DNA of 64,000 bases, from the NCBI RefSeq assembly GCF_016862395.1, contig NZ_BOMW01000036.1, forward strand, positions 62,001 through 126,000. The letters run 5' to 3'. Below the pieces are notes generated by a model that saw nothing but the letters and a program-made list of their open reading frames with translations, was not told the DNA's origin and ran no database searches. A program made the position numbers and the translations under genes. Of the stretch, positions 29,706 to 38,567 are shown piece by piece. Source of the stretch: Actinoplanes siamensis (lineage in GTDB: Bacteria; Actinomycetota; Actinomycetes; Mycobacteriales; Micromonosporaceae). Positions within the stretch are counted from its first letter, which is position 1; each line of letters opens with the position of its first letter.

Positions 29706-31067
29706 GTGAATCCGCCGCGCATAGTCGTCGTAGGAGCAGGTCACGTCGGCCTTTACGCCGCCCTCCGCCTCTCCAAGAAGCTGAACCGGAACCACGCCGA
29801 GGTCGTCGTCATCGACCCCGTCCCGCACATGACCTATCAGCCGTTCCTGCCCGAGGCAGCGGCCGGTAGCATCTCGCCGCGCCACGCCGTTGTGCCGCTG
29901 CGCCGTGAGCTGAAGAAGTGCCGCATCGTCTCCGGTGAGGTCACGAAGGTCGAGCACGCCCGCAAGACCGTGACCATTCAGCCGATCGACGGCCCCTCCT
30001 ACGAGTTGGCCTACGACCACATCATCGTGGCGCCCGGCTCCGTCTCGCGGACTCTCCCGATTCCCGGCCTGAGCGACATCGGCATCGGTCTCAAGACCAT
30101 CGGTGAGGCCATCTACCTGCGCAACCACATCCTCGACCGACTCGACGTCGCGGCCGTGACGCCGGATCCCGAGGTGCGCAAGGCCTCGCTGAACTTCGTC
30201 TTCGTCGGCGGTGGCTTCGCCGGCATCGAGGCGCTCGCCGAGATGCAGGACGTGGTCGCCGACGCCCTGAAGTACTACCCGGAGCTGGACCCCAAGGAGG
30301 TCCACTTCATCCTGGTCGAGGCGACCAACCGGATCCTGCCCGAGGTCGGCCCCGAGATGGGGGCGTACGCCGCTCGCCAGCTCGCCGCCCGCGGCGTGGA
30401 CCTGCGCCTGGACACCTTCCTGAACTCGTGCGTCGACGGCCTGATCGAGCTCTCCGACGGCGACTCGTTCCGCGCCGAGACCCTGGTCTGGACGGCCGGT
30501 GTCAAGCCGTCGCCGATGCTGCAGCAGACCGACCTGCCGCTCGGCCCGCGTGGGCACGTCAACTGCCTGCCCACCCTGCAGGTCGCGACGCTGGAGGGCG
30601 AGGTGCTCGAGGGCGCCTGGTCCGCCGGTGACTGCGCCCAGGTGCCCGACCTGACGAACCCGGGTGGCTGGTGCTCGCCGAGCGCCCAGCACGCGGTCCG
30701 CCAGGCCAAGGTGCTCGCCGACAACATCGCCCAGGTGGTCCGCGGCGGCGCGCCGGCGGAGTACCGGCACAAGCACGTCGGCGGTGTCGCCGGCCTGGGC
30801 ATCAACAAGGGTGTCGCGCACGTCTACGGCATCAAGGTCAAGGGCTACCCGGCGTGGCTGATGCACCGCTTCTACCACGTGAGCCGGATCCCGTCGTTCA
30901 ACCGCAAGGTGCGGGTGCTCGCCGACTGGGTGCTGGCGTTCGTGCTCAAGCGGGAGACCGTGGCGCTCGGCCAGCTGCACCGCCCGCGTGAGGAGTTCCT
31001 CGAGGTGACCCCGCCGGTCGCGCCGAAGCCGAAGGCCGAGGAGAAGGTCGCCTCCGGCTCACGCTGA
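29706..31067 (+). CDS. ndh: Type II NADH:quinone oxidoreductase
   Basis: A 453-aa membrane-associated flavoprotein that passes electrons from NADH to menaquinone without pumping protons. FAD site IVVVGAGHVGLYAALRL at the N-terminus; quinone-region MTYQPFLPEAAAGSI; NADH site FVFVGGGFAGIEALAEM near 160; AGDCAQVPDL and a C-terminal amphipathic region (ILADWVLAFVLKRE-type). The GTG at 29706 directly precedes the Rossmann strand; upstream codons in frame do not look coding. The C-terminal Lys/Glu tail is typical. Confidence 0.93.
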   Translation: MNPPRIVVVGAGHVGLYAALRLSKKLNRNHAEVVVIDPVPHMTYQPFLPEAAAGSISPRHAVVPLRRELKKCRIVSGEVTKVEHARKTVTIQPIDGPSYELAYDHIIVAPGSVSRTLPIPGLSDIGIGLKTIGEAIYLRNHILDRLDVAAVTPDPEVRKASLNFVFVGGGFAGIEALAEMQDVVADALKYYPELDPKEVHFILVEATNRILPEVGPEMGAYAARQLAARGVDLRLDTFLNSCVDGLIELSDGDSFRAETLVWTAGVKPSPMLQQTDLPLGPRGHVNCLPTLQVATLEGEVLEGAWSAGDCAQVPDLTNPGGWCSPSAQHAVRQAKVLADNIAQVVRGGAPAEYRHKHVGGVAGLGINKGVAHVYGIKVKGYPAWLMHRFYHVSRIPSFNRKVRVLADWVLAFVLKRETVALGQLHRPREEFLEVTPPVAPKPKAEEKVASGSR

Positions 31068-31121
31068 CGGCAAGGCCGGTCCCACAGCCCGGGCGGCACC
31101 AGCTACGGTGTTCGCAGGCCC

Positions 31122-31204
31122 GCCCGGGTGGTGGAATGGCAGACACGGCCGCCTTAAAAGCGGCTGCCCTAACAGGCGTGCGGGTTCGAGACCCGCCCCG
31201 GGCA
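31122..31204 (+). tRNA. tRNA-Leu (anticodon UAA)
   Basis: Acceptor GCCCGGG pairs with CCCGGGC; the anticodon stem GCCGC/GCGGC encloses loop CTTAAAA, giving anticodon TAA; a long variable arm (CTGCCCTAACAGGCG region) marks a class II tRNA; the T arm is GCGGG-TTCGAGA-CCCGC; the discriminator is A. CCA is not encoded. Length 83 nt. It would read the rare UUA codon, which in actinomycetes is often used in developmental or accessory genes. Confidence 0.95.
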
Positions 31205-31212
31205 CATAACGA

Positions 31213-31242
31213 AGCGGTCGCGACTCACCGGTCGCGGCCGCT
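31213..31242 (+). terminator. Terminator after tRNA-Leu
   Basis: A 12-bp stem (AGCGGTCGCGAC / GTCGCGGCCGCT, one G-U pair) with loop TCACCG begins 9 bp after the tRNA, followed by a partly T-rich run. Confidence 0.75.
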
Positions 31243-31414
31243 CCGCTTTCGGGCTCTTTGTTGCCTCCCGGATACCACTGGGATGCGTCCGGCACCCATG
31301 ACACCTGTCATTTTCAGGCTGCTCACAGCTTGCTGGTGCGGCAGTCCGGGCGCGCAGCGCTTACCCTGGAGCAACAGGCATCGTCGTGCCGATCCTCAAG
31401 GGAGGCTGGACACA

Positions 31415-32254
31415 GTGAAGACTTCTAACCCGGTGCTCTCGCGCCTCGGCCAGGCGGCCGAGCGGGAGCGGACGGCCGGGTACGGGCCATATGGGCCGGC
31501 CGGCCACGCGGGTTACGGTCAGCCGGGTTACGGTCAGCCGTACCCGACCGCTGAGGGCTACCCCGCCGCCCCGCCCGCCGTGCAGCCGATGACCATCGAC
31601 GACGTCGTCGTCAAGACGGTCACCCTGCTCGGCATCACCGGCATCTCCGCCGTCGCCGCGTGGAACCTGATCCCGGTCGACCTGACCGTCGCCGCCTGGA
31701 TCGGCGCCGCCATGGTCGGCCTGGTGCTCGGCCTGGTCATCTCGTTCATGCGGATCGCCAACCCGGCCCTCGTCATCGCGTACGCGGTGGTCGAGGGTGT
31801 GTTCGTCGGCATGGTCAGCAAGGCGTACCAGGACATCTTCGGGTTCGACGGCATCGTCCTGCAGGCGGTGGTCGCCACCTTCGGCGTCTTCTTCCTGATG
31901 GCGGCGCTCTACCGCGCCCGCGTCATCCGCGCCACCCCGAAGTTCACCCGCGGCCTGATCGCGGTGATGGGTGGCCTGTTCATGGTCATGCTGATCAACG
32001 TGGTGCTGTCGTTCTTCGACGTCAACACCGGCCTGCGCGACAACGGCCCGCTCGGCTACATCTTCAGCCTGGTCTGCATCGTGGTCGCCGCGCTCAGCTT
32101 CATCCTCGACTTCAACTCGATCGAGGAGGGCGTGCGCATGGGCCTTCCGAAGAAGTACTCCTGGACCGCGGCGTTCGGCATCCTGGTCGGGCTGGTCTGG
32201 CTCTACCTGGAGATCCTGCGTCTCCTCGGCTATCTGCAGAGCGGCGACGACTGA
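31415..32254 (+). CDS. Bax inhibitor-1/YccA family membrane protein
   Basis: A 279-aa protein. The cytoplasmic N-terminus is Gly/Tyr/Pro-rich (repeats of GYGQP), then seven membrane helices from about residue 65. The family's conserved stretches include MGGLFMVMLINVVLSFF, SFILDFNSIEEGV and KKYSWTAAFGILVGLVWLYL. Such proteins act as pH-sensitive ion leak channels in other bacteria; here the role is unknown. The GTG at 31415 has GGGAGG 9 nt upstream; the frame continues upstream through the tRNA and is not coding there. Confidence 0.9.
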   Translation: MKTSNPVLSRLGQAAERERTAGYGPYGPAGHAGYGQPGYGQPYPTAEGYPAAPPAVQPMTIDDVVVKTVTLLGITGISAVAAWNLIPVDLTVAAWIGAAMVGLVLGLVISFMRIANPALVIAYAVVEGVFVGMVSKAYQDIFGFDGIVLQAVVATFGVFFLMAALYRARVIRATPKFTRGLIAVMGGLFMVMLINVVLSFFDVNTGLRDNGPLGYIFSLVCIVVAALSFILDFNSIEEGVRMGLPKKYSWTAAFGILVGLVWLYLEILRLLGYLQSGDD

Positions 32255-32274
32255 CGGTTCGTCAGTTCGTCCCG

Positions 32275-32312
32275 GCAACGCCCGGCCCGCCTCCCCGCGG
32301 ACCGGGCGTTGC
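32275..32312 (+). terminator. Terminator after the Bax-inhibitor gene
   Basis: A perfect 11-bp inverted repeat (GCAACGCCCGG / CCGGGCGTTGC) with a 16-nt loop starts 20 bp after the stop. Confidence 0.6.
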
Positions 32313-32643
32313 TCCCCCCGTCTCGGCCCTGGCGCCCGGTCCGCTTTCGCGGCCCGGGCGCTTTCGCGTCTCCCGCGTGCCGCCGGCCTCTCCCGGCCGT
32401 CTCCTTCTTCCTGGGTACGACCCCAGCCCCCCGTCCCACCGCGCCCGGATCAGGCCGGGTCGCCGTGGTCGGCGGCGTTGATCAGTGCCCTCGGCCCACC
32501 CACCGCGCCCGGATCAGGCTCCGGCCTCACCCCGCGCCGGCCGGCCTGGCCCGCGCCCTCGCGGTCCATCGCGTTCCTCCGGCCACGGTGGCTCGCGCCG
32601 TGGCGCCGGCAGCGGCCCTGCCCGGTTCCCGAGGTGCGGTCGG
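32313..32643. other. Non-coding GC-rich stretch with a direct repeat
   Basis: No gene seen. A 20-bp direct repeat CCCACCGCGCCCGGATCAGG occurs at 32435-32454 and again at 32499-32518 (offset 64 bp). The right end carries the -10 box of the next gene. Confidence 0.45.
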
Positions 32644-32649
32644 TAGGCT
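32644..32649 (+). promoter_or_regulatory. -10 box TAGGCT for a leaderless small gene
   Basis: TAGGCT ends 6 nt before the GTG at 32656, the same arrangement as at 4873. No Shine-Dalgarno sequence is present. Confidence 0.5.
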
Positions 32650-32655
32650 CGGCGG

Positions 32656-32961
32656 GTGTCCGACTTCGCCACGTCGATCGAGCGGTTGCTGACCCAGGTT
32701 CGCCATTGGGAGGAGCGCCGCTGGTCGGCGAGCGCCGCCGCCGGCACCAAGGCCGACCTCGCGTACCGGCTGGTCCAGCAACTGGCCGATCTGGGCGCCG
32801 AGGCGGAGCGGCGGGCGCCGCGCCAGGTGCCGCGGATTCACGACCTGGTGCTGGCCGACCAGCTGCGGGTCGTCGCCGACGACATCCTGGCCGCCGAACC
32901 CGCCGAGGAGCTGCTCGCCCGCGCCACCGCCGCCGTCGACGACGTCCGGCACCGGATCTGA
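32656..32961 (+). CDS. Small helical hypothetical protein
   Basis: A 101-aa soluble protein predicted to be almost entirely alpha-helical, rich in Ala, Arg and Glu (IERLLTQVRHWEERRWS, LVQQLADLGAEAERRAP, LLARATAAVDDVRHRI). No known domain recognised. The upstream TAGGCT box and good third-position GC support a real gene. Confidence 0.7.
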   Translation: MSDFATSIERLLTQVRHWEERRWSASAAAGTKADLAYRLVQQLADLGAEAERRAPRQVPRIHDLVLADQLRVVADDILAAEPAEELLARATAAVDDVRHRI

Positions 32962-33065
32962 CGTCCGGGAACGGCCGGCCGGTGAGCCCCGGCGCGAGAC
33001 AAGCGGATCCGGGGTGAGCGGGGCCCGGCGCGGGACGAGCTCAGCGAGGAAGGGCGGGGACGGGA

Positions 33066-33095
33066 AGGGTCCGGCGCGGAACCACGCCGGACCCT
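33066..33095. terminator. Terminator after the thiolase gene
   Basis: A perfect 11-bp stem (AGGGTCCGGCG / CGCCGGACCCT) with an 8-nt loop lies 14 bp beyond the minus-strand thiolase stop. Confidence 0.65.
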
Positions 33096-33108
33096 GTCGG
33101 AAGGGACG

Positions 33109-34353
33109 TCAGCTGAGGCGCTCGAGGATCAGAGCCATGCCCTGGCCACCGCCCACGCACATGGTCTCCAAGCCGATGCTCTTGTCGTGCCAGTCGAGCG
33201 AGTTCAGCAGCGTGCCGGTGATGCGCGCCCCGGTCATGCCGAACGGGTGCCCGACCGCGATGGCCCCGCCGTTCACGTTCAGCTTCTCCAGCGGGATGCC
33301 CAGGTCCCGGTAGGACGGGATGACCTGCGCCGCGAACGCCTCGTTGATCTCCACCAGGTCGACGTCGTCGATGGTCATGCCGGCGCGCTCGAGGGCCTGC
33401 TGGGAGGCGCCGACCGGGCCCAGGCCCATGATCTCCGGGGAGAGGGCCGTGACGCCTGTGGACACGATCCGGGCGAGCGGGGTGATGCCCAGCTCACGGG
33501 CCTTGGTGTCGCTCATGACGACGACTGCGGCCGCGCCGTCGTTGAGCGGGCAGCAGTTGCCGGCGGTGACCCGGCCGTCGGGGCGGAAGACCGGCTTGAG
33601 CTGCGAGACCGCTTCGAGGCTGACACCCGGGCGGGGCCCGTCGTCCTGGGACACCACGGTGCCGTCGGGCAGCGTCACGGGCGTGATCTCCCGCTCCCAG
33701 AATCCGTCGGCGATCGCCTTCTCGGCGAGGTTCTGCGACCGTACGCCGAATTCGTCCATCTCCTCGCGGGAGACGTTCTTCAGCTGGGCGAGGTTCTCCG
33801 CGGTCTGGCCCATCGTGATGTAGATGTCCGGCACCTCGCCGTCCTCGCGCGGGTCGTGCCACACCTTGCCGCCCTGGGCGTAGGCGGCGGTCCGCTCCTG
33901 CGCGGCGGCGAAGTACGGGTTGGTCCAGGGGCCGCCGACCTGCTCGGCGGCGGCCGGGGGCAGCCCGTCGGAGTTACCCCGGGCGAACCGGGACACGATC
34001 TCCACCCCGGCCGACACGAAGACGTCGCCCTCCCCGGCCTTGATCGCGTGGAACGCCATCCGGGTGGTCTGCAGCGAGGACGAGCAGTACCGGGTCAGGG
34101 TGGCGCCGGGCAGCCCGTCCAGCCCGAGCTTGGTGGCGACCACCCGGGCCATGTTGAAGCCCTGCTCGCCGCCGGGCAGCCCACAACCGAGGTAGAGGTC
34201 CTCGATCAGGTTGCGGTCGAGCTCGGGCACCTTGTTCAGCGCGGCGTCGACGATGGTGGCGGTGAGGTCGTCGGGGCGCAGGTCTTTCAGCGAGCCCTTG
34301 TGGGCGCGGCCGATCGGGGAGCGGGCGGTGGCGACGATGACAGCTTCCGGCAT
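33109..34353 (-). CDS. Acetyl-CoA C-acyltransferase (thiolase)
   Basis: A 414-aa thiolase of the degradative/biosynthetic family. The nucleophilic Cys is in LTRYCSSSLQTTR, the active His in GHPFGMTGAR and the second Cys in MCVGGGQGMAL near the C-terminus. It cleaves 3-ketoacyl-CoA or condenses acetyl-CoA. Its place beside SGNH hydrolases and cbs matches the mycobacterial fadA3 neighbourhood as I remember it. The start is the ATG MPEAVIVATARSPIGRA, typical for the family. Confidence 0.93.
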   Translation of the reverse strand: MPEAVIVATARSPIGRAHKGSLKDLRPDDLTATIVDAALNKVPELDRNLIEDLYLGCGLPGGEQGFNMARVVATKLGLDGLPGATLTRYCSSSLQTTRMAFHAIKAGEGDVFVSAGVEIVSRFARGNSDGLPPAAAEQVGGPWTNPYFAAAQERTAAYAQGGKVWHDPREDGEVPDIYITMGQTAENLAQLKNVSREEMDEFGVRSQNLAEKAIADGFWEREITPVTLPDGTVVSQDDGPRPGVSLEAVSQLKPVFRPDGRVTAGNCCPLNDGAAAVVVMSDTKARELGITPLARIVSTGVTALSPEIMGLGPVGASQQALERAGMTIDDVDLVEINEAFAAQVIPSYRDLGIPLEKLNVNGGAIAVGHPFGMTGARITGTLLNSLDWHDKSIGLETMCVGGGQGMALILERLS

Positions 34354-34429
34354 CCGCCCAGTTTACTCATCGGTAACATGGTCGGAAGTGTGGATTTGTC
34401 ACACCGTCCGACCGCCCTGCCCCGGAGGC

Positions 34430-35218
34430 TCACACTCCGGTCATCGCGGCCCGGGCTACCGCCGGATAGAGCGCGTGCGCCCAGACCCGGTAGCCGTCGG
34501 CGGACGGGTGGAAGCCGTCGTAGCAGAGCGTCCCGGCGTCGGCCCGGAACACCGCGCCGGTCTCCGCGCCCAGGTCGACCACCACGCCACCAGCCTCGGT
34601 CACGGCCTTGGCCTGGGCCTTCGCCAGCCGGCGGCCGAGCGCCCCGGCGATCTGCCGCAGCGGTGGCGCCATCGAGCGCAGCGCGCCCAGATCGGGGCAG
34701 GTGCCGACGACCACCTGGACGCCTGCCGCGCGCAGCCGCCGGACCGCCTGCCCGAGGTGGCCGGCCGCCTCCTCGGGAGCCCGGCCCGACGTCGCGTCGT
34801 AGGAGCCGATCAGCACCACCGCCACGTCCGGCCGGGAGCCGAGCAGCGCCCGAGCCACCTGGGTGGCCAGATCGGAGGAACGTGACCCGGCGACGCCGAC
34901 GCTGGAGAGCAGCACGTGCCGTCGGCCGGTCTCCGGGGTGCCGTCGGCGACCAGCCGCGCCAACTGGCCGCCGACCGTGTCGGAGAGCGACTCCACGCCG
35001 ACCCCGACCGCTGCCGAGTCGCCGAGCAGCACCAGCCGCAACGGCGGGGCGGTGGCCGGACCCATCGACGTGCGCAGCGCCAGGCCCATCGTCGGCTTGG
35101 CGTAGCGGCGGGCCTTGGCGGCCAGCATCTCCCCGGCGAGCAGGGCGGCGCCGCCCAGTGCGCCGGCCAGCAGGCTCGTGGCCGCGGCCCTGGTCAATCG
35201 TTCCGGCAGCCCAGCCAT
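34430..35218 (-). CDS. SGNH/GDSL hydrolase, paralogue 1
   Basis: A 262-aa lipase/esterase-like protein. Block I LVLLGDSAAVGVGV (nucleophile Ser), block III VVLIGSYDATS where the usual GxND is replaced (GSYD), and block V DGFHPSADGYRVWA with the catalytic Asp-His pair. An N-terminal hydrophobic stretch (SLLAGALGGAALLAGEML) suggests a signal or anchor helix. It lies 45 bp downstream of its paralogue. Substrate unknown. Confidence 0.83.
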   Translation of the reverse strand: MAGLPERLTRAAATSLLAGALGGAALLAGEMLAAKARRYAKPTMGLALRTSMGPATAPPLRLVLLGDSAAVGVGVESLSDTVGGQLARLVADGTPETGRRHVLLSSVGVAGSRSSDLATQVARALLGSRPDVAVVLIGSYDATSGRAPEEAAGHLGQAVRRLRAAGVQVVVGTCPDLGALRSMAPPLRQIAGALGRRLAKAQAKAVTEAGGVVVDLGAETGAVFRADAGTLCYDGFHPSADGYRVWAHALYPAVARAAMTGV

Positions 35219-35263
35219 GTCCCGCCTCCCTGCGTCCCGCCGACTTCGATGATCCTTCTTGCT

Positions 35264-36322
35264 CTACCCTACGGCGCGCATCGCATTCGGCGCGCTGCCC
35301 GGTGGGGACCCGGAGGCGCCCGGCCGGAAGGATCCGAACCAGTGCCGGGGCTCGCCGAACCATGGATGCCGGCGCAACTGTGCCCACCGGTGACCGGCCT
35401 TGACCGGGCTGACCTCGGTGCCCGGAGCACGTACCGCCTCGTCGGCGGCCTCGGGCAGGGAGCGCACCCCGTCGGCGACCGACACCGCGGGCCGGTCGTG
35501 CTCGCCCAGGGCAGCCATGACCGTCGGCATCATCACGGCCGCCGCCCGCGTGTACCCCTCGGCGGACGGGTGGAAACGGTCCGACCCGAACATCCGGGCC
35601 GGGTCCGCCTCGAACATCGGGCCGAGCAGGTTGCCCAGCGACACCGTCCGCCCGCCGGCGCCGACCACCGCGACCGTCTGCGCGGCCGCGAGCTGCCGGC
35701 TCCACCGGCGCGCCAGCCAGCGCAGCGGCGGCTTGATCGGCTGGATCGCGCCGATGTCGGGGCAGGTGCCGACGACCACCTTGCAGCCGGCCGCGCGCAG
35801 CCGGCGCACCGCGTCGGCCAGGTGCCGGACGGCCTCGTCTCGGGCCGAGACGTGCGTGACGTCGTTGGCGCCGATCAGGATGATCGCCAGGTCGGGCTGG
35901 TGCTCCAGCGCGGCGTCCACCTGCCACGGCAGGCCGGACGAGACGCTGCCGACCACGGCGAACCGGTGCACGCTGACCGGGCGGTGCAGACGGCGTGAGA
36001 TTCCGGTGGCGAACAGGGCGCCCGGCGTCTCCCGGGGCCGGTGCACGCCGTAGCCGGCGGCCGACGAGTCGCCGAGGATCACCAGGCTGACCGGTCTGCC
36101 GTGGAACTTCGCGCCGTAGACGCCGTCACCGCGCGGCGGCGGCGCCTCGGCCATCGGGATGATCCGGCGAGCGTCGGCGGCCTGCCGCAGCAGCAGGCCG
36201 GCGGAGATCGCGGTCATCCCGGCGACGGCTCCGGTCACCGAGCCGGCGATCCAGCCGGCGGTACGGATGCGTTGCCGGTCCACCGGCGTGAGCCCGTGGA
36301 AGTGCGGAACGGTGCTGTTCAC
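35264..36322 (-). CDS. SGNH/GDSL hydrolase, paralogue 2
   Basis: A 352-aa protein. After a short basic start a membrane helix follows (SVTGAVAGMTAISAGLLL, about residues 28-45). Block I LVILGDSSAAGYGV, block III IILIGANDVTH (intact GxND) and block V SDRFHPSAEGYTRAA are complete, so the enzyme is likely active outside or at the membrane. The C-terminal 70 residues are extra. GTG start with a G-rich RBS. A tandem copy lies next to it, probably from duplication. Confidence 0.85.
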   Translation of the reverse strand: MNSTVPHFHGLTPVDRQRIRTAGWIAGSVTGAVAGMTAISAGLLLRQAADARRIIPMAEAPPPRGDGVYGAKFHGRPVSLVILGDSSAAGYGVHRPRETPGALFATGISRRLHRPVSVHRFAVVGSVSSGLPWQVDAALEHQPDLAIILIGANDVTHVSARDEAVRHLADAVRRLRAAGCKVVVGTCPDIGAIQPIKPPLRWLARRWSRQLAAAQTVAVVGAGGRTVSLGNLLGPMFEADPARMFGSDRFHPSAEGYTRAAAVMMPTVMAALGEHDRPAVSVADGVRSLPEAADEAVRAPGTEVSPVKAGHRWAQLRRHPWFGEPRHWFGSFRPGASGSPPGSAPNAMRAVG

Positions 36323-36480
36323 AGTCGCCCCCGTCTGGAAAGGGAACCATCCGGCTCCGGCCGGATCCCGAACAGGCCCTTGATCGGCGCTGATCGTCGG
36401 GATTCGAGGCTAACTCGCTTCGGCGAGAGGCAATCATGGCGGATCCAAGTCATGCTGGAGTTGCGGAAAGGGGAACACAG

Positions 36481-36825
36481 ATGGCCAAAACTCTGAAACG
36501 TGCTGCCGCGTTCACCGCGCTCGGCCGCGCCCTGATGTCGGGCGCCCGGGGTGGACCGTCGCTGAGCAAGCGGCTCGCGGCGCTCCCGCGGATGCTCAAG
36601 GCGACCGCCCGGGGGGAGTACGACGGCGGTATGCGGGTCGCGCTGATGGCGGCCGCCACGGCGTACGTCCTCTCGCCGATCGACGCCGTACCGGAAGCCT
36701 TCCTCTGGGTCTTCGGTCTGGTCGACGACGCCGTCGCGGTGACCTGGCTGGCCGGCACGGTGCTCAGTGAGACCGAGCGGTTCCTGGAGTGGGAGCGAGT
36801 GACAAAGCCCGCCGTCGTACGCTGA
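36481..36825 (+). CDS. DUF1232 (YkvA-like) small membrane protein
   Basis: A 114-aa protein whose core ALMAAATAYVLSPIDAVPEAF matches the YSPIDxIPD-type motif of DUF1232, followed by a hydrophobic helix (GLVDDAVAVTWLAGTVL). The ATG at 36481 has AAAGGGG 7 nt upstream; an ATG at 36436 would add 15 residues. Its function is unknown. It ends 3 bp before cbs. Confidence 0.82.
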   Translation: MAKTLKRAAAFTALGRALMSGARGGPSLSKRLAALPRMLKATARGEYDGGMRVALMAAATAYVLSPIDAVPEAFLWVFGLVDDAVAVTWLAGTVLSETERFLEWERVTKPAVVR

Positions 36826-36828
36826 GGT

Positions 36829-38187
36829 GTGCGCTATTACGACAACGTGGTCGAGATCATCGGCAATACCCCGCTGGTCCGGCTCAACAGCGTGACCGAG
36901 GGCATCAGCGCCACCGTGCTGGCCAAGGTCGAATACATGAATCCCGGTGGTTCGGTGAAGGACCGGATCGCCTTGCGGATGGTCGAGGACGCCGAGGCGG
37001 CGGGCCTGCTCAAGCCCGGTGGCACGATCGTCGAGCCGACCAGCGGCAACACCGGGGTCGGCCTGGCCCTGGTGGCGCAGCAGCGGGGTTACAAGTGCGT
37101 CTTCGTCTGCCCCGACAAGGTCAGCGAGGACAAGCAGAACGTGCTGCGGGCCTACGGCGCCGAGGTGGTGGTCTGCCCCACCGCGGTGGCCCCGGAGGAC
37201 CCGCGTTCCTACTACAACGTCTCGGACAAGCTGACCCGGGACATCCCGGGCGCCTGGAAGCCCGATCAGTACAGCAACCCCGCCAACCCGCGCTCGCACT
37301 ACGAGCAGACCGGCCCGGAGATCTGGGAGCAGACCGAGGGCCGGATCACGCACTTCGTGACCGGCGTCGGCACCGGCGGGACGATCAGCGGCGTCGGGCG
37401 CTACCTCAAGGAGCGCGGCGACGTGCGGGTGATCGGCGCGGACCCGGAGGGCTCCGTCTACTCCGGCGGCACCGGCCGGCCGTACCTGGTGGAGGGTGTC
37501 GGCGAGGACTTCTGGCCGACCGCGTACGACCGGTCGGTCACCGACGAGGTGATCGAGGTCAGCGACTCGGACTCGTTCGAGATGACCCGCCGCCTGGCCC
37601 GCGAGGAGGGCCTGCTGGTCGGCGGCTCCTGCGGGATGGCGGTGGTGGCCGCGTTGGAGGTGGCCCGCAAGGCCGGCCCGGACGACGTGGTCGTGGTGCT
37701 TCTGCCGGACGGCGGCCGCGGTTACCTTTCCAAGATCTTCAATGACAGGTGGATGGCGCGGTACGGGTTCCTGCGCGCTCCCGGCGACGCCCCGACGGTG
37801 GCCGACGCGCTGGCCGCCAAGGGCGGCGAGATCCCGCCCCTGGTCCACGTGCACCCCACGGAGACCGTCCGGGACGCGATCGACTACATGCGCGAGTACG
37901 GCGTCAGCCAGCTCCCGGTCCTCAAGGCCGAGCCGCCGGTGGTGACCGGCGAGGTGGCCGGCTCGCTCTCGGAGAAGACGCTGATGGACGCGCTCTTCAC
38001 CGGCCAGGCCCACCTGCACGACACGATCGAGCGGCACATGGGCGAGTCCCTGCCGATGATCGGTGGCGGCGAGCCGGTCAGCGAGGCCGTCGCGCTGCTG
38101 GAGAAGGCGGACGCCGCGATGGTGCTGGTCGACGGCAAGCCGGCCGGTGTGCTCACCCGGCAGGACCTGCTCGCGCATCTGAGCTGA
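36829..38187 (+). CDS. cbs: Cystathionine beta-synthase
   Basis: A 452-aa PLP enzyme that joins serine and homocysteine in reverse transsulfuration. The PLP lysine is in NPGGSVKDRIALRM (about residue 44), with TSGNTGVGLA and the phosphate-binding GVGTGGTISGVGRYL. The C-terminal 120 residues hold two CBS motifs, the regulatory pair. The GTG start is 5 nt after a TACGCT box, so leaderless initiation is possible. metB, which would supply or use cystathionine, lies 11 kb away rather than next door. Confidence 0.95.
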   Translation: MRYYDNVVEIIGNTPLVRLNSVTEGISATVLAKVEYMNPGGSVKDRIALRMVEDAEAAGLLKPGGTIVEPTSGNTGVGLALVAQQRGYKCVFVCPDKVSEDKQNVLRAYGAEVVVCPTAVAPEDPRSYYNVSDKLTRDIPGAWKPDQYSNPANPRSHYEQTGPEIWEQTEGRITHFVTGVGTGGTISGVGRYLKERGDVRVIGADPEGSVYSGGTGRPYLVEGVGEDFWPTAYDRSVTDEVIEVSDSDSFEMTRRLAREEGLLVGGSCGMAVVAALEVARKAGPDDVVVVLLPDGGRGYLSKIFNDRWMARYGFLRAPGDAPTVADALAAKGGEIPPLVHVHPTETVRDAIDYMREYGVSQLPVLKAEPPVVTGEVAGSLSEKTLMDALFTGQAHLHDTIERHMGESLPMIGGGEPVSEAVALLEKADAAMVLVDGKPAGVLTRQDLLAHLS

Positions 38188-38194
38188 GGACCGG

Positions 38195-38227
38195 GCCCCT
38201 TCCCGCCGTGGCCCGGCGGGGAGGGGC
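38195..38227 (+). terminator. Terminator after cbs
   Basis: A 14-bp stem (GCCCCTTCCCGCCG / CGGCGGGGAGGGGC, one G-U pair) with a 5-nt loop starts 7 bp after the cbs stop. Confidence 0.7.
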
Positions 38228-38567
38228 ATCAACAGGCCCACTCCGATCACCGGTGCCGGCGTCAGCCGCTGCGGCGCCTTGTCCCCGTTGGCCGGCACGC
38301 CGCCTCGGCCTCCTCAGCGCTCGTGCCGATTGCTGCGGCGCCCGTGCCGGCTTGTCCGGGATCCCTGGCGGCATGACACCCACGTGCCTGGCCTTCGATG
38401 TCGGTTGATGCGTTGTCCGCGGCGAACGGCCGTTCCGGAGCACTGTGGACATCAGCGGTTACGGATAGTCGCCGCAGTCGCACACACAGTCCGACCAGGT
38501 GTCCAGTGGTCGCGGTTGTATGTGTCGTGACGGAGCTATGAGCCACTCCCGGACGAAGGGGTAGGGG
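38228..38567. other. Non-coding interval after cbs
   Basis: No convincing coding frame, RNA gene or repeat seen. Base composition is lower in GC at about 38390-38530. The right end carries the RBS (AAGGGG) of the next small gene. Confidence 0.4.
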
